NCBI GenBank assembly: GCA_034440615.1
Contig: JAOTOM010001593.1
Span: forward strand, 1 to 64,000
Source of the DNA: Ashinkailepas kermadecensis
Taxonomy: Eukaryota > Arthropoda > Thecostraca > Neolepadidae
Length of the DNA: 64,000 bases
Reading direction: 5' to 3'
Each line of letters starts with the position of its first letter. Positions within the stretch are counted from its first letter, which is position 1. The notes beneath the pieces were generated by a model, which made no database searches, was not told where the DNA came from, and saw only the letters and a list, made by a program, of their open reading frames with translations. Shown piece after piece: positions 43,447 through 55,560 of the stretch. A program made the position numbers and the translations under genes.

Positions 43447-45341
43447 GCAGAGACCCACTCAGGGACATCAGGGATGGACAGGACGGAAAGAGAGTAAAGT
43501 AGTGAATACCTCTCCCACGCAGCGCTCAGACCATCAACTTTATTCATGGATCTCCAGTATTACGACTCATAAAAACATGTTCCTTTTTACACAAATTCCT
43601 ATATATATTTTTTCTTAAATCGCAGTGCATCAGTAAAATAAACAGACAGCTTTATGATTAACAGCTAGCATTAAGATTGACAGCTTCCTGGTTAACGTTT
43701 GACGCACAGCACGGACCGTCAGCGCAGACGTCAGCACGCAGCCGTCGTCCATACTCGGTTGGCAGCCCGATCACGAACATCCGGTGATGCATTGGAGACG
43801 GTCACCAGCAGCGGCAGCGTGTAGCCTGTGAAGAACAGGTAAGGCGATCGCATGCTACTGGCGAAGGCAAATGCCATACACTGGTTCGAAAATACTTCAA
43901 GCCATCCCAACGCAGGATTTAGCGATGGTAATCTAGCATCCTCGCTTCGCACGCATGTTACGACCCTCGCCCAGTTTTGGCAGCCATATTATGCTTACAC
44001 ATGCACACGAAGGTGTGACTTGCCGGAATTTACAGCCATTCATTCTCGCTGTCGAGTACATTACCCTCCACGCCTTTTGGGAAGTAACCAGAAGCGTACC
44101 ACTAATCAGCGCACGACTGTGGGACTCTGAGAAGCCTTGTTCGTATAGACAGACGACAATCATGGGTACCAGGGGAGTCGATTTGTATCCTTTTGTGGGG
44201 GCCATGGCCCCACCAGTGTTGATCTTGGCCCCCTCAATGTTGATTTTGGCCCCCCAATAACCTATGATATTTGTATGCTGAGAAGAAAGTTAAAGGAAAA
44301 AAAGAGGGGGAAAAACACCATGCTACTTACAAAACTTAGTTGATGCCAACGAGCACATTTTGTACTGAAATGAAACAGATTTGGATTGGATAGTGGATTG
44401 ACTCTCCACCTTTTGCTGCAAAATTGAAAATTTTGTGGAAAAAAACAAAGGAGTTAGAATTCCTTCCACTTTGCAAGTACGATTGACATCATAAAACGTC
44501 GAGATTAGCTGCTGCTGATTCATTTCAAACCAGATTGTTTGACAAATCTGCAAAGCCACTAGACAACAACTGCATTGTCATAATGAGGCTTGCACACATG
44601 ACCAATGGCAAAAGCACATGTACATGGAGCTTGAACTGGATTCATTTCAGTCAATTTCCAGTAATTGTCAAACTTGCACACAATCCAGTCCAGTCAACAA
44701 CAATCAGTTTCATTGAGATTGTGTATATACAAACTATATTTATCTTCAGCAGTCAACCCATCGTACTATAAGCTTGATATTCACCTAGGTACTCACCTAT
44801 ATTCCAATGACAATGTGCATATATTCAATATTGGTACGCAGCATCCCAGTGTTGACCTGCACCAAGAGCCACATGTGAGCCAAATATCTGCCAGCTTATG
44901 ATACCATGAAAGAAAAAAGGCAGCAAGAAGCTGCATGCACACTGTATTATAATTGCTATTCTTGAAGAAAGCAATAGGTAGGTACTAAGCCGTAGCTTAC
45001 AAGACTTTCTAAACAAACCTTGTAAGCAAGGCCATATAATCAGGTACAGTCCCTAGATGATTTGAACGCTTCGGACTGATTGCTCGTGACGTCACCAGTT
45101 CGATGTAGCCCGATTCCTATGCTGTACAGGGCGCTGCTGCGATTTCCGAAAAAAACCATATATCGGATTATATTGTGCCATTTCGCATTATTCTGGAACC
45201 GAAAGAGGGATCGCTTCGCTTTCTTTCACCAATCTATACACCACTTTTGCTCTAGCAATCGAAACTATCGCGGTATATAGCGTCAAAGTTTTCTTGCACA
45301 CTGCCCAACCCGCATTCCAAACTTCGGGGCAGTTACGCCCA
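43447..45341. other. no recognised gene
   Basis: Several short frames on both strands lack recognisable domains. Around 44190-44262 there are two imperfect copies of GTTGATCTTGGCCCCCTCA. An unspliced host exon could hide here, but nothing supports one. Confidence 0.45.
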
Positions 45342-45415
45342 GCCGTGTGGCGCAGAGGTATGAACTCAAACTCGAGATCCATAGTTGGCGGTTTCGAATC
45401 TCTCCAAGAACCTTA
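45342..45415 (+). repeat. tRNA-like sequence (SINE or tRNA pseudogene)
   Basis: GTGTGGCGCAGAGGTATGA has a perfect A-box pattern (TGGCGCAGAGG) and GGTTTCGAATCTC (45390-45402) is a good B box. The spacing (~38 nt) is right for a tRNA. The acceptor and anticodon stems do not pair well, so I favour a SINE head or pseudogene. Confidence 0.55.
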
Positions 45416-46734
45416 CTTTTTCAACCGCACCATTTTGTATTTTGAAATTAGGTAGGAACATTACTGCGTGCCATCACACATATTGAACATGCTAACTGCA
45501 ACCTTAATCCTTGGCAACGCGGTACATAGTTTATCGCCGCTTTAACGAGGCTTATTTACTGACGCACCCGAGCAGAAATCGGGCATATTCCAAATTCGGT
45601 GGAGAAATTTGGCACAGCCTGACAATCGCACTCGTGAAGTCACAGCTCAGAAATATGGGCCTATGGCGGCTGCAGAAGTGACAACCACCTTCTTGTAAGT
45701 TATACAAGGTCAAATCCCATCACCAAATGTGTCTGGAGTGTTTTTTTTATTGGCCTTTGATATAAATCACTCGGCCTAAGGGGAAGGTATTACTTTAACG
45801 ACTGGATCCGCCACGAACCCCGTACCCCGAAGCCCCACCGTCCTCCCGGCGCCGACTAAAAGCCCACTCGATCCCGATCGACTGGGTCGAGCAAGCTGAG
45901 ATGGAGAACAGTCCGCGCCGAGCAGAAGAGCGCCCCGAGGTCCAGAGAGACCGGCGGACCCAGACACCAGATTAAATGTTGTACGTTAAGAAGGTAGGTT
46001 GTAGCCAACCGCAACCCAAGGAGAAATTATGCCTAGACTTGATAGACACTAGCGTGCATGAAATGCCACAAATCGTGATGGGCGTTCCTCAGAACATTCA
46101 AAATCGTAGCATCCAAAGAAAAAAATTCCAGTTACAGAAATCCCAGCGCCTAAAGTCTAAATTTGCGGTTGCGGTCGACAAATGTGACGGAGGTGAGACA
46201 TTTGTGGTGCAATTGCGCGCAGTGTTTAATCCGGAGGCCAATCTGATGTGACATCGTACTGATTCGTTTTTGTACTTCGCACGTTCTGATGTATCTGCAG
46301 ATTGGTGTGCTTTTAAATAGTTAATAAATAGCTTGCTGATATTTAATTCCCAAAGGAACAGTAGTTGAAGAAGTTGGCAGGTAAGCTTGAACAAGTCCAG
46401 TCCATGCCTTTTTCTGATTTATGCTCAGAGTTTCCATGTTGATACCACATAACTACCACGTTTGTCTTCAAGAAGAACTGTTTTTAGTTTACTTTTATTA
46501 ATATTTTTATTCCACTGCTCTTAGTGCTTTTTCTGCCCAGGATTGGGGCACCTAGTGTTGCATTTCCGTCCAGGGGTTGGCACACCTTTTTGTAAATTTA
46601 CAGCTACAGGTAATTTCTGATTTCTTGAATTTTTTTTAATGCAATGTTTAGGAATGTGATGAACATGATGTGACCGATCATTTTGATAAGTTTTTGTTTT
46701 AAGGTGTTTTATGAATTCGTGGAATGTATCATTT
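45416..46734. other. no recognised gene; 91-codon frame at 45976
   Basis: A frame of 91 codons starts at the ATG at 45976 and ends at 46251. It codes a basic, Gln/Lys-rich peptide with no motif that I recognise, and it could be a chance frame or an exon. CpG-rich DNA precedes it at about 45790-45960. Past 46500 the sequence passes into the fold-back element, with a partial tandem copy of its arm at 46639-46692. Confidence 0.3.
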
Positions 46735-47475
46735 CAATGCAATGTTTATGAATGTTACTCAGATGATGGGACCACTCATTTTATATACCAATGCCTACAT
46801 TTCAGGTTGTGAGCAAAATAACACCAAAAAATGCTTTGAATTAGGTGACATATGGTAAATATTTGTTTAATACAAAATAAATGCAACATAACCCAACCTA
46901 ACCTAGCCTAACCTCCCTTTGGAGAAAAACAAAAGCAACACATCAAGTTTTAAAAATTTCAAGCAATATACTTTTTTTAAATGAACGTAACCCATCTTAA
47001 CCTAATCTAACATAAGCTGCTTTTGAAGAAAAAGGCTCCATTTCTTTCAAATTTTGGAACAATTTTCGCAAAAAAATGTCCAACTTAAAACACCTAAACT
47101 AATCTAACATAATCAAACCTAGCCCATTTGTTTGCTTTATGGAGGCAAATGTGCAAGGACTTGTCTTTTTACCACCTTAAAGCACAATAATTCAGGTTAG
47201 ATTAGATTGGGTTCGGTTTTTTCATTTGTAAAATTTCAAGAAAATAAATTGCTTGAGATTTTTCCAATTTTGTTTGATAATTGTTTTCTCCAAAGTCAGG
47301 TTAGGCTAGGTTAGGTTAAGTTATGTTGCATTTTTAATATATTTCTTTTAATTGCTATGTTACCTAACACAAAGCCCGTTTTTAATGTTGTTTTGCTCAC
47401 AACCTGGAAAGTAAGCATTTGCACAGAAAATGGGTGGTGCCATCAGCTTAGTGACATTCATAAACATTGCATTGG
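46735..47475. repeat. fold-back element, copy 2, with CCTAA interior
   Basis: Nearly the whole 740 bp is one palindrome. The left arm from CAATGCAATGTTTATGAATG pairs with the complement of the right arm ending CATTCATAAACATTGCATTG (47475). Further in, GCAACATAACCCAACCTAACC (46882) pairs with the TTAGG-bearing stretch near 47300-47330. The centre is near 47110. Arm wording (GAATGT-ACT-AG-TGATG--ACCACTCATTTT) matches the fold-back element at 935-1868. No coding capacity. Confidence 0.85.
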
Positions 47476-47629
47476 AAATTGAAATAAAAAATATTAATAA
47501 AACACATAAACCACAAATTTAGTGTCCATTCCTCTGCAAATGCATGCTTTTCAAGTGGGAGTAAAAATAACACCAAAAAATTGTGTGGAGTTAGGAAATA
47601 GAGCATAAAAATAATGTTCAAGATGTAAG

Positions 47630-47868
47630 ATTGTGGAGTGGCTGAACGCACACTCCACACTGTCTCGATGGCATGTTGCCAGAAACTTGTGCGTGTCGAA
47701 GAGAGCTTGTATTTGCAGAGAAGATCCAAGTGAGGATTGCATGACACGTTATACACAGTAACAGACGACGTGTCCGAGTGCGGTTCGGCAGCAGCGGCCC
47801 GTACGTACGCGCAATGATCTCAGCGAGGTCACGGGCGATACTGGCAAGCGGCCAGTTGTCTCTGCGCA
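47630..47868 (-). repeat. 3' LTR, larger part
   Basis: Matches 56067-56305 from ATTGTGGAGTG to TTGTCTCTGCGCA, including GTCTCGATGGCATGTTGCCA and GACACGTTATACACAGTAAC, but lacks ~17 bp near 47732. The remainder (GGCGCATAGCTT) is at 54301-54312, beyond the inserted LINE. Confidence 0.85.
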
Positions 47869-48736
47869 CGACCTCGCTATCGCTACGCACGTCGCACCAC
47901 TAACCGCTGCAGGCCGCTGACGCCGACCGACCTTCCGGAACGCAAGGGATCGTTGCCGGCTCGACGACAGAGCTGCCGCTGCCGCAAGTGCAAGACGCCG
48001 TACACCAGCCATCCTCTACGAGCCACCAGCCTGCCACCACACACACACACCGCACCAGCGAACATACACACACAAACACCAAGCACACCAAACCAAACCA
48101 CACGTCCCTGCGCCACTGATCTCTACTCCTCCAAGCATACAGTACCCCCAACCTAACTCTCCGGCACTCCAACTCTATCCAAACCCCCTCAAACCTTCAA
48201 CCGCCCTCTCAAGCTCACCTGCTACATCTGCTGAGTCGTCGACCTCTACGCTACTCTTCGAGATCTTCAAGACCTACTTCAACTCTACCCATCCTCCAAT
48301 CAACTTTACTCACCATTCTACTTCATCTACTACAGTGCTCAGTGACAGTGCCTCTCCAGAACAGTGCCCGTCTCTGCTTCTACAACGCCATCTACATCTC
48401 TACGATCTACCGCCTTTCTACAAGGTCAGTCCGGCGGTGCTGCCACCCCTCCCACCGGGCTCCCTCCACCCCACCCCCCGCTTTTCCCTCTAGTGCCGTC
48501 TGCACGATCTTTTTCTGATCTTTTTGACCGTGCTCTCTTCACGCACATCTCTGATTTCTTTGTGTTTTCTTCATCTTTATCTGCCCCTCTTTTACAAACT
48601 GTCGGGCTTCCTTCACGCCCTTCTATACCCTCCGCCAGCCATTTGTACTGTTCTGTGTCGCACACACACCTGTCACACTCACCTTTTTCCAACACCACAC
48701 ACAACAAACACAGCCAACACCACACGATTCAACACC

Positions 48737-50065
48737 ATGAACACCAACACACCACCGACAGGCGAGTTCTTCATTTGCCGCCGGGGAGACGGGGAGCCCA
48801 TGGGCTCCCTCGACCCCTGGCTGGTGGATGAGGAACTCGTCAGACAGACAGGAGCGCCCCTACACGCCAAACCAATGAGATCTGGGGCGCTCCTCATTCA
48901 CGCCAACAACGACATAGACGGCCGCATACTCCCCACCATACATCACATACAAAACACCCCTATCTCGATCACTCCGGCCACACACATGAACACCTCCCAA
49001 GGCACCATCAAGGCACGGGAGTTGGCCTGTATACCGGAGGAGACCCTAACCCGGAGGTTCCGGGAACAGGGCGTCTCCTCCGTGTACAGGCCACCCCCAC
49101 GACACGGATACAACACCACAGACATACTAATTCTAACATTCACAACACGTACACAACCAAAACACGTGAAGGCGGGCTACCTGCTTTTTTCGGTCACACC
49201 ACGCGCACCCCTCCCGCGAAGATGCCGTAAATGTCAACGGTACGGGCATTCAACGGGGGGGGGGTGCCACAGCAACACCCACACCTGCGCGAATTGCGCA
49301 GGACCACACGACACAGACCACTGCACCAGCGACGTGCGCAGCTGCGCCGCCTGCGGGGGGGACCACGCGGCGTCGGACGGGGGCTGCCCCCGATGGCAGG
49401 CGGAGCGGGAGGTGCTCCGCCACGTCCACCTCGGGGGCATGGCCCTGGCCGACGCCAGAGCGTCGGTGTTTGGCCCGCGGGCGGCGTGGCCGCTTCGCCG
49501 CACAGAGCCGGGGAACCAACAACCACCACCACTATCACACACAGAATACCCGGCTCTGCCCGCACCCACGCCACACAAGCAGAAAACGAACACATACACA
49601 CAACAAACCGACGCACCAACACCAACGAACACCAACACACACCAAAAACACCCCGCAACACCAGGACACCCCATCACCCACCGACCACTACAAGCACCAC
49701 CAGCCATCCCAACTCGCCTATCAGCACCCACCCCACCCTGCCACCCACCACCACCGCCACCACCCTACCAACCAGGAACCTCAACATCCCCTCAGACCTC
49801 ACTCACTTCACACACAACGGACACATCACTGACACAGCACTCGCACACAGACACGGGGTCTGAACAGACAGACACCGAGCGCATCAATACCGACTCAGAC
49901 GTCACAGTCCCCTGCACCCCAACACCACCCCCTCCCAACCACAAGTACCTCATAGGCCCACGAAAAGCACCACCAAAAAACACTCCCCCAAAAGACCACT
50001 CACGCGTGCCAACACCCACAGACAATGAACACAATACTACAGTGGAACACGCACGGACTCATTAG
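48737..50065 (+). CDS. I-clade LINE ORF1 protein (Gag-like, zinc knuckles)
   Basis: 442 codons from the ATG at 48737 (MNTNTPPTGEFF). Upstream codons in the same frame are Thr/His-rich UTR-like sequence, so this start is preferred. ORF1 proteins of I elements bind the RNA and form the ribonucleoprotein. Features: an N-terminal conserved region (about residues 10-150), then three Cys/His knuckles at about residues 163-220 (CRKCQRYGHSTGGGC, CANCAGPHDTDHC, CAACGGDHAASDGGC). A long Pro/Thr/His-rich low-complexity tail runs to the stop. The first knuckle has five residues between His and the last Cys, not four. A run of G at about 49256 encodes the extra Gly and could be a length change. The stop overlaps the start of ORF2 by 41 nt, with ORF2 in the +1 frame. 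Confidence 0.85.
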   Translation: MNTNTPPTGEFFICRRGDGEPMGSLDPWLVDEELVRQTGAPLHAKPMRSGALLIHANNDIDGRILPTIHHIQNTPISITPATHMNTSQGTIKARELACIPEETLTRRFREQGVSSVYRPPPRHGYNTTDILILTFTTRTQPKHVKAGYLLFSVTPRAPLPRRCRKCQRYGHSTGGGCHSNTHTCANCAGPHDTDHCTSDVRSCAACGGDHAASDGGCPRWQAEREVLRHVHLGGMALADARASVFGPRAAWPLRRTEPGNQQPPPLSHTEYPALPAPTPHKQKTNTYTQQTDAPTPTNTNTHQKHPATPGHPITHRPLQAPPAIPTRLSAPTPPCHPPPPPPPYQPGTSTSPQTSLTSHTTDTSLTQHSHTDTGSEQTDTERINTDSDVTVPCTPTPPPPNHKYLIGPRKAPPKNTPPKDHSRVPTPTDNEHNTTVEHARTH

Positions 50066-53000
50066 ACACTGGCCAGAATTCAAACACTACGCATTACAAA
50101 CACACCACACTGCACTATGCATACAGGAAACACACTTCAAACCCCATGACCCGTATCAATTCAACATCCCTCACTACACGCTACACAGACAAGACACACA
50201 CAACACACACACATACAGATCAGGCGGAGTATGCACATACATTAGGAATACAACACCGCACCGCCTGATACAATTCAACACCACAGCAGACATATTACTC
50301 ACGGAAATCCACCTACACAACACAGCTTACACACTCATCAACATATACGATCCCCCCTCGCGAACCACAGAAACCCTTTCGGAATTAAACAAGGCACTCG
50401 ATCAAATTCACACACCCGTCATAGTCACAGGAGACTTCAACTCGCACCACCCACTATGGGACACCCGCACAACACGACCCGATCACAGAGCACTCACACT
50501 CATCACACTGGCTACACAACATAACCTCACAGTACTCAACACCGGATCACCAACATACCTCGTCCCAATTAACCACACCCTCCCCACTACCCCTGACGTA
50601 ACCCTGGCATCCTCACGCATAGCCCTTACCCTATCATGGACATCCGACCCCGATCCTCAATTCAGTGACCACGCACCCATAACCATCACCTTTAACCAAA
50701 TCCCGACCATCGGCCCACCGCATCCACCCACGGGCCGATGGAACCTCAAAAAGCATCCTGGACATCCTTTTCAGAATCTATAGCAGCACAAACAGCACAC
50801 AACCCACACCTCACACCAGAACAATTTGCAGACATCCTCATCACCACAGCACACCAACACATACCACAAACAAAACCACGCCATCAACACAAACCTCGCG
50901 CGGCACCCTGGTGGAGCGACGAATGCCACCGGGCGGTCCGCGCGAGGAACCACGCACGACACAGACACGAAAGACACCGCACACCAGAAACACTCACAGT
51001 ATACAAACAACTCAGAGCAGCCTGCAAAAGAACCATTAAAAATGCCAAAAAAACGTCCTGGAATAAATTTTGCACCCAATTTAACAGATTCACTCCTCTC
51101 GGCGAAATTTGGACACTTCTTGGAACATTCCAACATCGACAAAGACCACAAGCCAAAGCCATCACACTCATACACAACAACGTCACCACCACAGATCCAC
51201 AAAGAATAGCAAACATTTTCGCACACAACTATCACATTAGGTCATCCACACTCGCACGACACCCCCCACCACCAATCAGACACACACGGCCACACCTTTA
51301 CAACACTAGGTTTACACTCACAGAATTACAAATAGCAATCACACAAACAGGAAACACAAGCGTAGGACCAGACAACATACACTATTCATTCTTCAAACAC
51401 CTACCAACACAAGCACTACAAACACTACTGGACACCTACAACACCGCATGGACAACACATACATACCCACAATCTTGGCTACACGCTCTGCTCATTCCTA
51501 TCCCAAAACAAAACACAGACCGAACCCTATGCGACTCCTACCGCCCTATCGCACTAACCAGCTGTCTCCACAAACTCTTTGAACGCCTTGTCAAAAAACG
51601 CCTCCTCTACATTATTCAAACACAAAAACTAATCTCTCCTATACAATCAGGCTTTCTCCCTAACCGCTCCTGTCTTGACAACCTCACCTACCTCACCACC
51701 CACATCCAGGAAGCGGCGGCACAGAAACGTACCACCGTCGCCGTCTTCCTGGATCTCAAACAAGCATATGACACTATCAACATCACAGCACTCTTACAAC
51801 ACCTATACAACCTAGACATACAAGGAAGACTAATACACTACCTACATTTCTACTTACTAAACAGATCATTTCAAGTCAAAATTGGGCCCCACACGTCAGA
51901 CATTAAATTCCCCACGACCGGCTTAATGCAAGGCTCCGTTCTAAGTCCCCTTCTCTTCATTCTAGGCCTAAACTCACTCATCACTGACAACTTCCCGACC
52001 AAAATAGCAATATACGCAGATGACATAGTAATATGGACATCACACGAAACACCCAACAACGCACTAGGAACACTACAAAGAGCACTATCAGAACTACACA
52101 ACAAATTAGCCTTACTTAACCTACACATAGCACCACACAAATCGAAGTGCATGCTATTTGGCAACACTCGATACACAAACTTACAACCACTAAAAATAGA
52201 CTACACACCCATACCATTTGTAACTACAACAAAATTCCTAGGTATCACATTAGACCCACGACTTACCTTTCGGCCACACATCTTAGACATCCACAAACGC
52301 GCATCAAAACGAATAAACATCCTCAGAGCACTTTCTGGCACAAACTGGGGATCCGATCGAAACACACTTCTAACTCTCTACAAATCACTCATTCGGCCAA
52401 TTTTGGAATACGGATCCCCACTCTTCGAAAATGCAGCTAAATCAAACATCCACCTACTAGACACACTACAACACCAATGCCTCAAAATAGCCACTGGAGC
52501 ATATATCACTACACCTTATCTCGCACTGCACATATACAACCACATACCAGAACTCAAACACAGACGCACAGAAGCACTACTTAGATATCATTACAAAACA
52601 CAACTTGTCAAACACCACCCATGCACTGAAGCACTCAAAATCCGCACCAAACGCAGACACATACTCATGAACGCAACACGACTCAAAACCACGATAGGAA
52701 CTCGCATACACCAACACGCAAATAGACTACAAATCACACTCCCCACAACACAACCCCTCCCACCACCCACAGCATGGTGGAAACACCAAGCACCCACAAC
52801 ACACTTCCTCATAGACAAACCGAAACACACATACACAGACGCAGAAATTCAACAACTCTTCCTACAATTCACATCACAATATGCAAATCACAACATCATC
52901 TACACAGACGGCTCCAAATCACATACACAGCAGACGGGCACAGCGGCGGTGCTGTATACCAATACAGCACCGCCCCGAGTCATCTTACGTGCCCGTCTGC

Positions 53001-53743
53001 ACGACACAGCATCCACATACACAGCAGAACTCTACGCAATTTTCTCGGCATACTCCACCATCTATAACACACAAATGCAACACAATATCATAGCAACAGA
53101 CGCAAAATCAGCACTACAAAGCATAACACCATACACCAAATTCAAACACCCACTCATTCCCAAAATACTCTACATACATAACAAACTAAACATCCAACAA
53201 CGCCCACTACTTCTCTGGATCCCAAGCCACACAAACATACACGGTAACGAACACGCAGACACAGAAGCAAACCTAGCCACAACACTACAACAAACCACGC
53301 AATGCCCATACTCAAAATCCGATTACTACCCCACAATACGCCAAGCCCTCAACAAACACATACAACAAACCTGGGACACAACAATAACACAACTCCACGA
53401 AATACACCCCAAACACGAACAATGGCACTCCATCAACCAACACACCAGACAAAAAGAACGTACACTAACACGCATACGAACAGGACACACAGCACTCACA
53501 CACTCCTACCTCATCCTACGACAACAGCGACCACAATGCACAACATGTCACCGAATACTCACAATCAAACACATACTCATTTACTGCACCAAATACAACC
53601 ACCAAAGACAACATATCACCAACTATTGCGCCACACACAACATCCCACTAAACCTCACTACTCTCCTCAACGACGAACATCCAGCACTACACGAACATGT
53701 CTTCCACTTTCTCTCTATCACACGCATACTAGAACAACTGTGA
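50025..53743 (+). pseudogene. I-clade LINE ORF2 (EN-RT-RNase H) with one frameshift
   Basis: The APE endonuclease (50025-50783 frame) starts MNTILQWNTHGL and has CIQETHF, VTGDFNSHHPLWD and FSDHAPITIT. It runs into a stop at 50783. The RT frame is open from before 50738 to 53743 (1001 codons). The two frames overlap at an A5 run (50748-50752), where one missing base explains the shift; nothing else is broken. RT motifs: VGPDNIHYSFFKHLP, FLDLKQAYDTI (motif A, ~residue 337 of the second frame), GLMQGSVLSPLLF (B) and YADDIVIW (C, residues 426-433). RNase H: YTDGSK (~722), YTAELYAI, ATDAKSAL and GNEHAD (~835) give D-E-D-D. The C-terminal cluster CTTCHRILTIKHILIYC is at ~933. The indel could also be a homopolymer sequencing error, in which case the gene is intact. 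Confidence 0.9.
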
Positions 53744-54300
53744 AAAAAAGGAAAAAAAGGGGGGAAAAAAAAAACAAACAAACAAAACAAAACAAAAGAT
53801 GGAATGAAAACAAAAAGATGTTACAAAAAAATGAACAAAATAGCCAAAAAACGAAAAACATGACGCTGATTAAAGAACAACAAAAGAAAAACAAAAATAT
53901 ACCCCAAAACTCAACGTTCTTGCAATGTCTCAACCAAGGCGAAGACCCAACCCCAAACCCCCCACTACACCCCGTACCCCAATTTGGCACCGTCCGGACT
54001 GGCGACTCTTCTCAACCGCATCATCTTCGGACTCCGACCAACTCTACTATACTTCCGCTCAACCCAACTCTACTCAACTCTACTCTACTCAGCTCTACTC
54101 TACACTACAAGAATCTACTTCGACACTGCTCAACCAAGTCAACACCCTCTTCCACCCCTCGACTAATCCTCCTACCATACCCCTCACCCCTTTATACCGC
54201 TTAACACCAACACAACAACAACAACCGGAAACAGCCGACATCACCACACGGTGGCAGGCTGGCCAAATTCATACACACACACACACACTGTCTCTGCGCA

Positions 54301-54312
54301 GGCGCATAGCTT
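54301..54312 (-). repeat. remaining end of the 3' LTR
   Basis: GGCGCATAGCTT follows the LINE's right target duplication and equals 56315-56326 of the other LTR. It proves that the LINE sits inside this LTR. Confidence 0.8.
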
Positions 54313-54470
54313 GCTAGCTCGCCGGTGTGCCGCCGCCGCCGCCCGCCAAAGGGCCCCCCCCCCACAACGCCGCCGCCAAAGAAGAGGGGGGGACAAAAAA
54401 ACCACCCGGGGGGGGAAAACTACCCGGCCGGGGAGGGGGGAAGGAGGGCGGCACCGCAGGGCCCCCCGGT
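54313..54470. other. LTR-element interior, GC-rich
   Basis: CCG and C-run rich DNA between the 3' LTR remnant and the G tract. I see no coding domain and no convincing polypurine tract on the minus strand next to the LTR. Confidence 0.5.
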
Positions 54471-54590
54471 GAGGGAGGGGGGGGGGGGGGGTGGGGGGGG
54501 GGGGAGGGGAAAAAAAGGAGGGGGTAAAAAAAAAAGATAAGGAAGGGGGTGGGGGGGGAGAAAGGGAGGCGGGGGGGGTTGGTGGGGGGG

Positions 54591-54640
<50 letters not shown>

Positions 54641-54804
54641 GGGTTGGGGGGGTGGAAATTAAGGAAAGACGGGAAAAGAAGAAAAAAAGGCAAGCGGGGG
54701 GGGGGGGGGGGGGTGAGGGGGCGGGGAGAAGGAGGGGGGGGAGGAAGGGGGGGGGGGGGGGGGGGGGGGTGGAGTTGGAGCCCGGGGGGGGGGGGGGGGG
54801 GGGG

Positions 54805-54842
<38 letters not shown>
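54470..54842. repeat. extreme poly-G tract
   Basis: Almost pure G with runs of 46 (54594-54639) and 35 (54808-54842), broken by scattered A, T and short GGAAAAGA stretches. It could form G-quadruplexes. It could equally be a consensus artefact in a region that is hard to sequence. All long Gly- or Pro-rich frames here are by-products. Confidence 0.7.
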
Positions 54843-54843
<1 letters not shown>

Positions 54844-54869
54844 AAGAAAAAAAAGAAAGAAGAAAAGGA

Positions 54870-55560
54870 GACGTCAGCCAGTGGGTCGGCTGAGGTTGCT
54901 GAGGCAGCCAGTGGGTCGGCTGAGGTCGCTGAGGTAGCCAGTGAGTCGGCGGATGCCGTGACGTCAGCCAGGACGTCAGACGATGAGCCTGTTGATGAGG
55001 CGTCGGCCAGTGGGTCGGCTGAGGTTGCTGTGACGTCATCCAGTGAGTCGGCTGTGACGTCGCGAAGTCGCCGTTGGTGAGCCGGCAGATGCCGTGACGT
55101 CAGCCAGGACGTCAGACGATGAGACGTCAGCCAGTGGGTCGGCTGAAGTTGCCGTCAGCCAGTGGGTCGGCTGAGGTTGCTGTGACGTCAGCCAGGACGT
55201 TGGACGGTGAGCCGGTAGGTGCTGTGACGTCAGCCAGGGAGTCGGCTGTGACGTCAGCTGGTGTACCAGCTGATACCGTGACGTCAGCCTGTGGGTCGGC
55301 TGTGACGTCAGACGGTGAGCCGGCAGATGCCGTGACGTCAGCCAGGACGTCAGACGGCGTGCTGGCGGATGATGCGGCGTCGACTTCGGTGAGCAGGCGG
55401 ATGTGACGTCAGCCAGTGAGTCGGCTGACGCAGCGACGTCAGCCAGTGAGTCGGCTAACGCCGCGAAGTCGACGTTGGTGAGCCGGCAGATGCCGTGACG
55501 TCAGCCAGGACGTCAGACGGCGTGCTAGCGGATGATGCGGCGTCAGCAGCGAGTCGGCTG
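54870..55560. repeat. TGACGTCAGCCAGTGAGTCGGCTG repeat array (CRE-like)
   Basis: Loose tandem array of ~24-36-bp modules combining GTGACGTCAGCCAG, GTCGGCTGAGGTTGC and GTCAGACGGTGAGCC. The perfect octamer TGACGTCA, the palindromic CRE recognised by CREB/ATF factors, occurs 11 times: 54959, 55031, 55095, 55183, 55225, 55249, 55279, 55303, 55333, 55404 and 55496. One plus-strand frame stays open as SASGSAEVAEV-type repeats, but the period explains that. In LTR-element sense (minus) the array lies in the internal region downstream of the PBS. Confidence 0.85.

Larger units (their letters stand above)
47869..54288 (+). mobile_element. near-intact I-clade LINE
   Basis: 6420 bp, flanked by the exact 12-bp duplication TGTCTCTGCGCA (47857-47868 and 54289-54300). 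It has a ~870-bp 5' UTR, ORF1 with zinc knuckles, ORF2 with endonuclease, RT and RNase H, a 3' UTR with TCTAC-type repeats near 54060-54100, and a terminal (AC)n tail. Full length, a clean long duplication and nearly open frames make it the youngest large insertion in the window. Composition is strongly A/C-rich on the sense strand. RNase H places it in the I group. Confidence 0.92.

Noticed and set aside
49194..49731. Minus-strand and alternative-frame ORFs of 150-210 codons across LINE ORF1
   Set aside because: Shadows of the real ORF1 in GC-rich DNA. Only the plus frame from 48737 has zinc knuckles and leads into ORF2.
54241..55080. Gly-, Pro- and Ser/Ala-rich frames over the poly-G tract and CRE-like array
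   Set aside because: Low complexity; the frame stays open because of the repeat period or the G runs.
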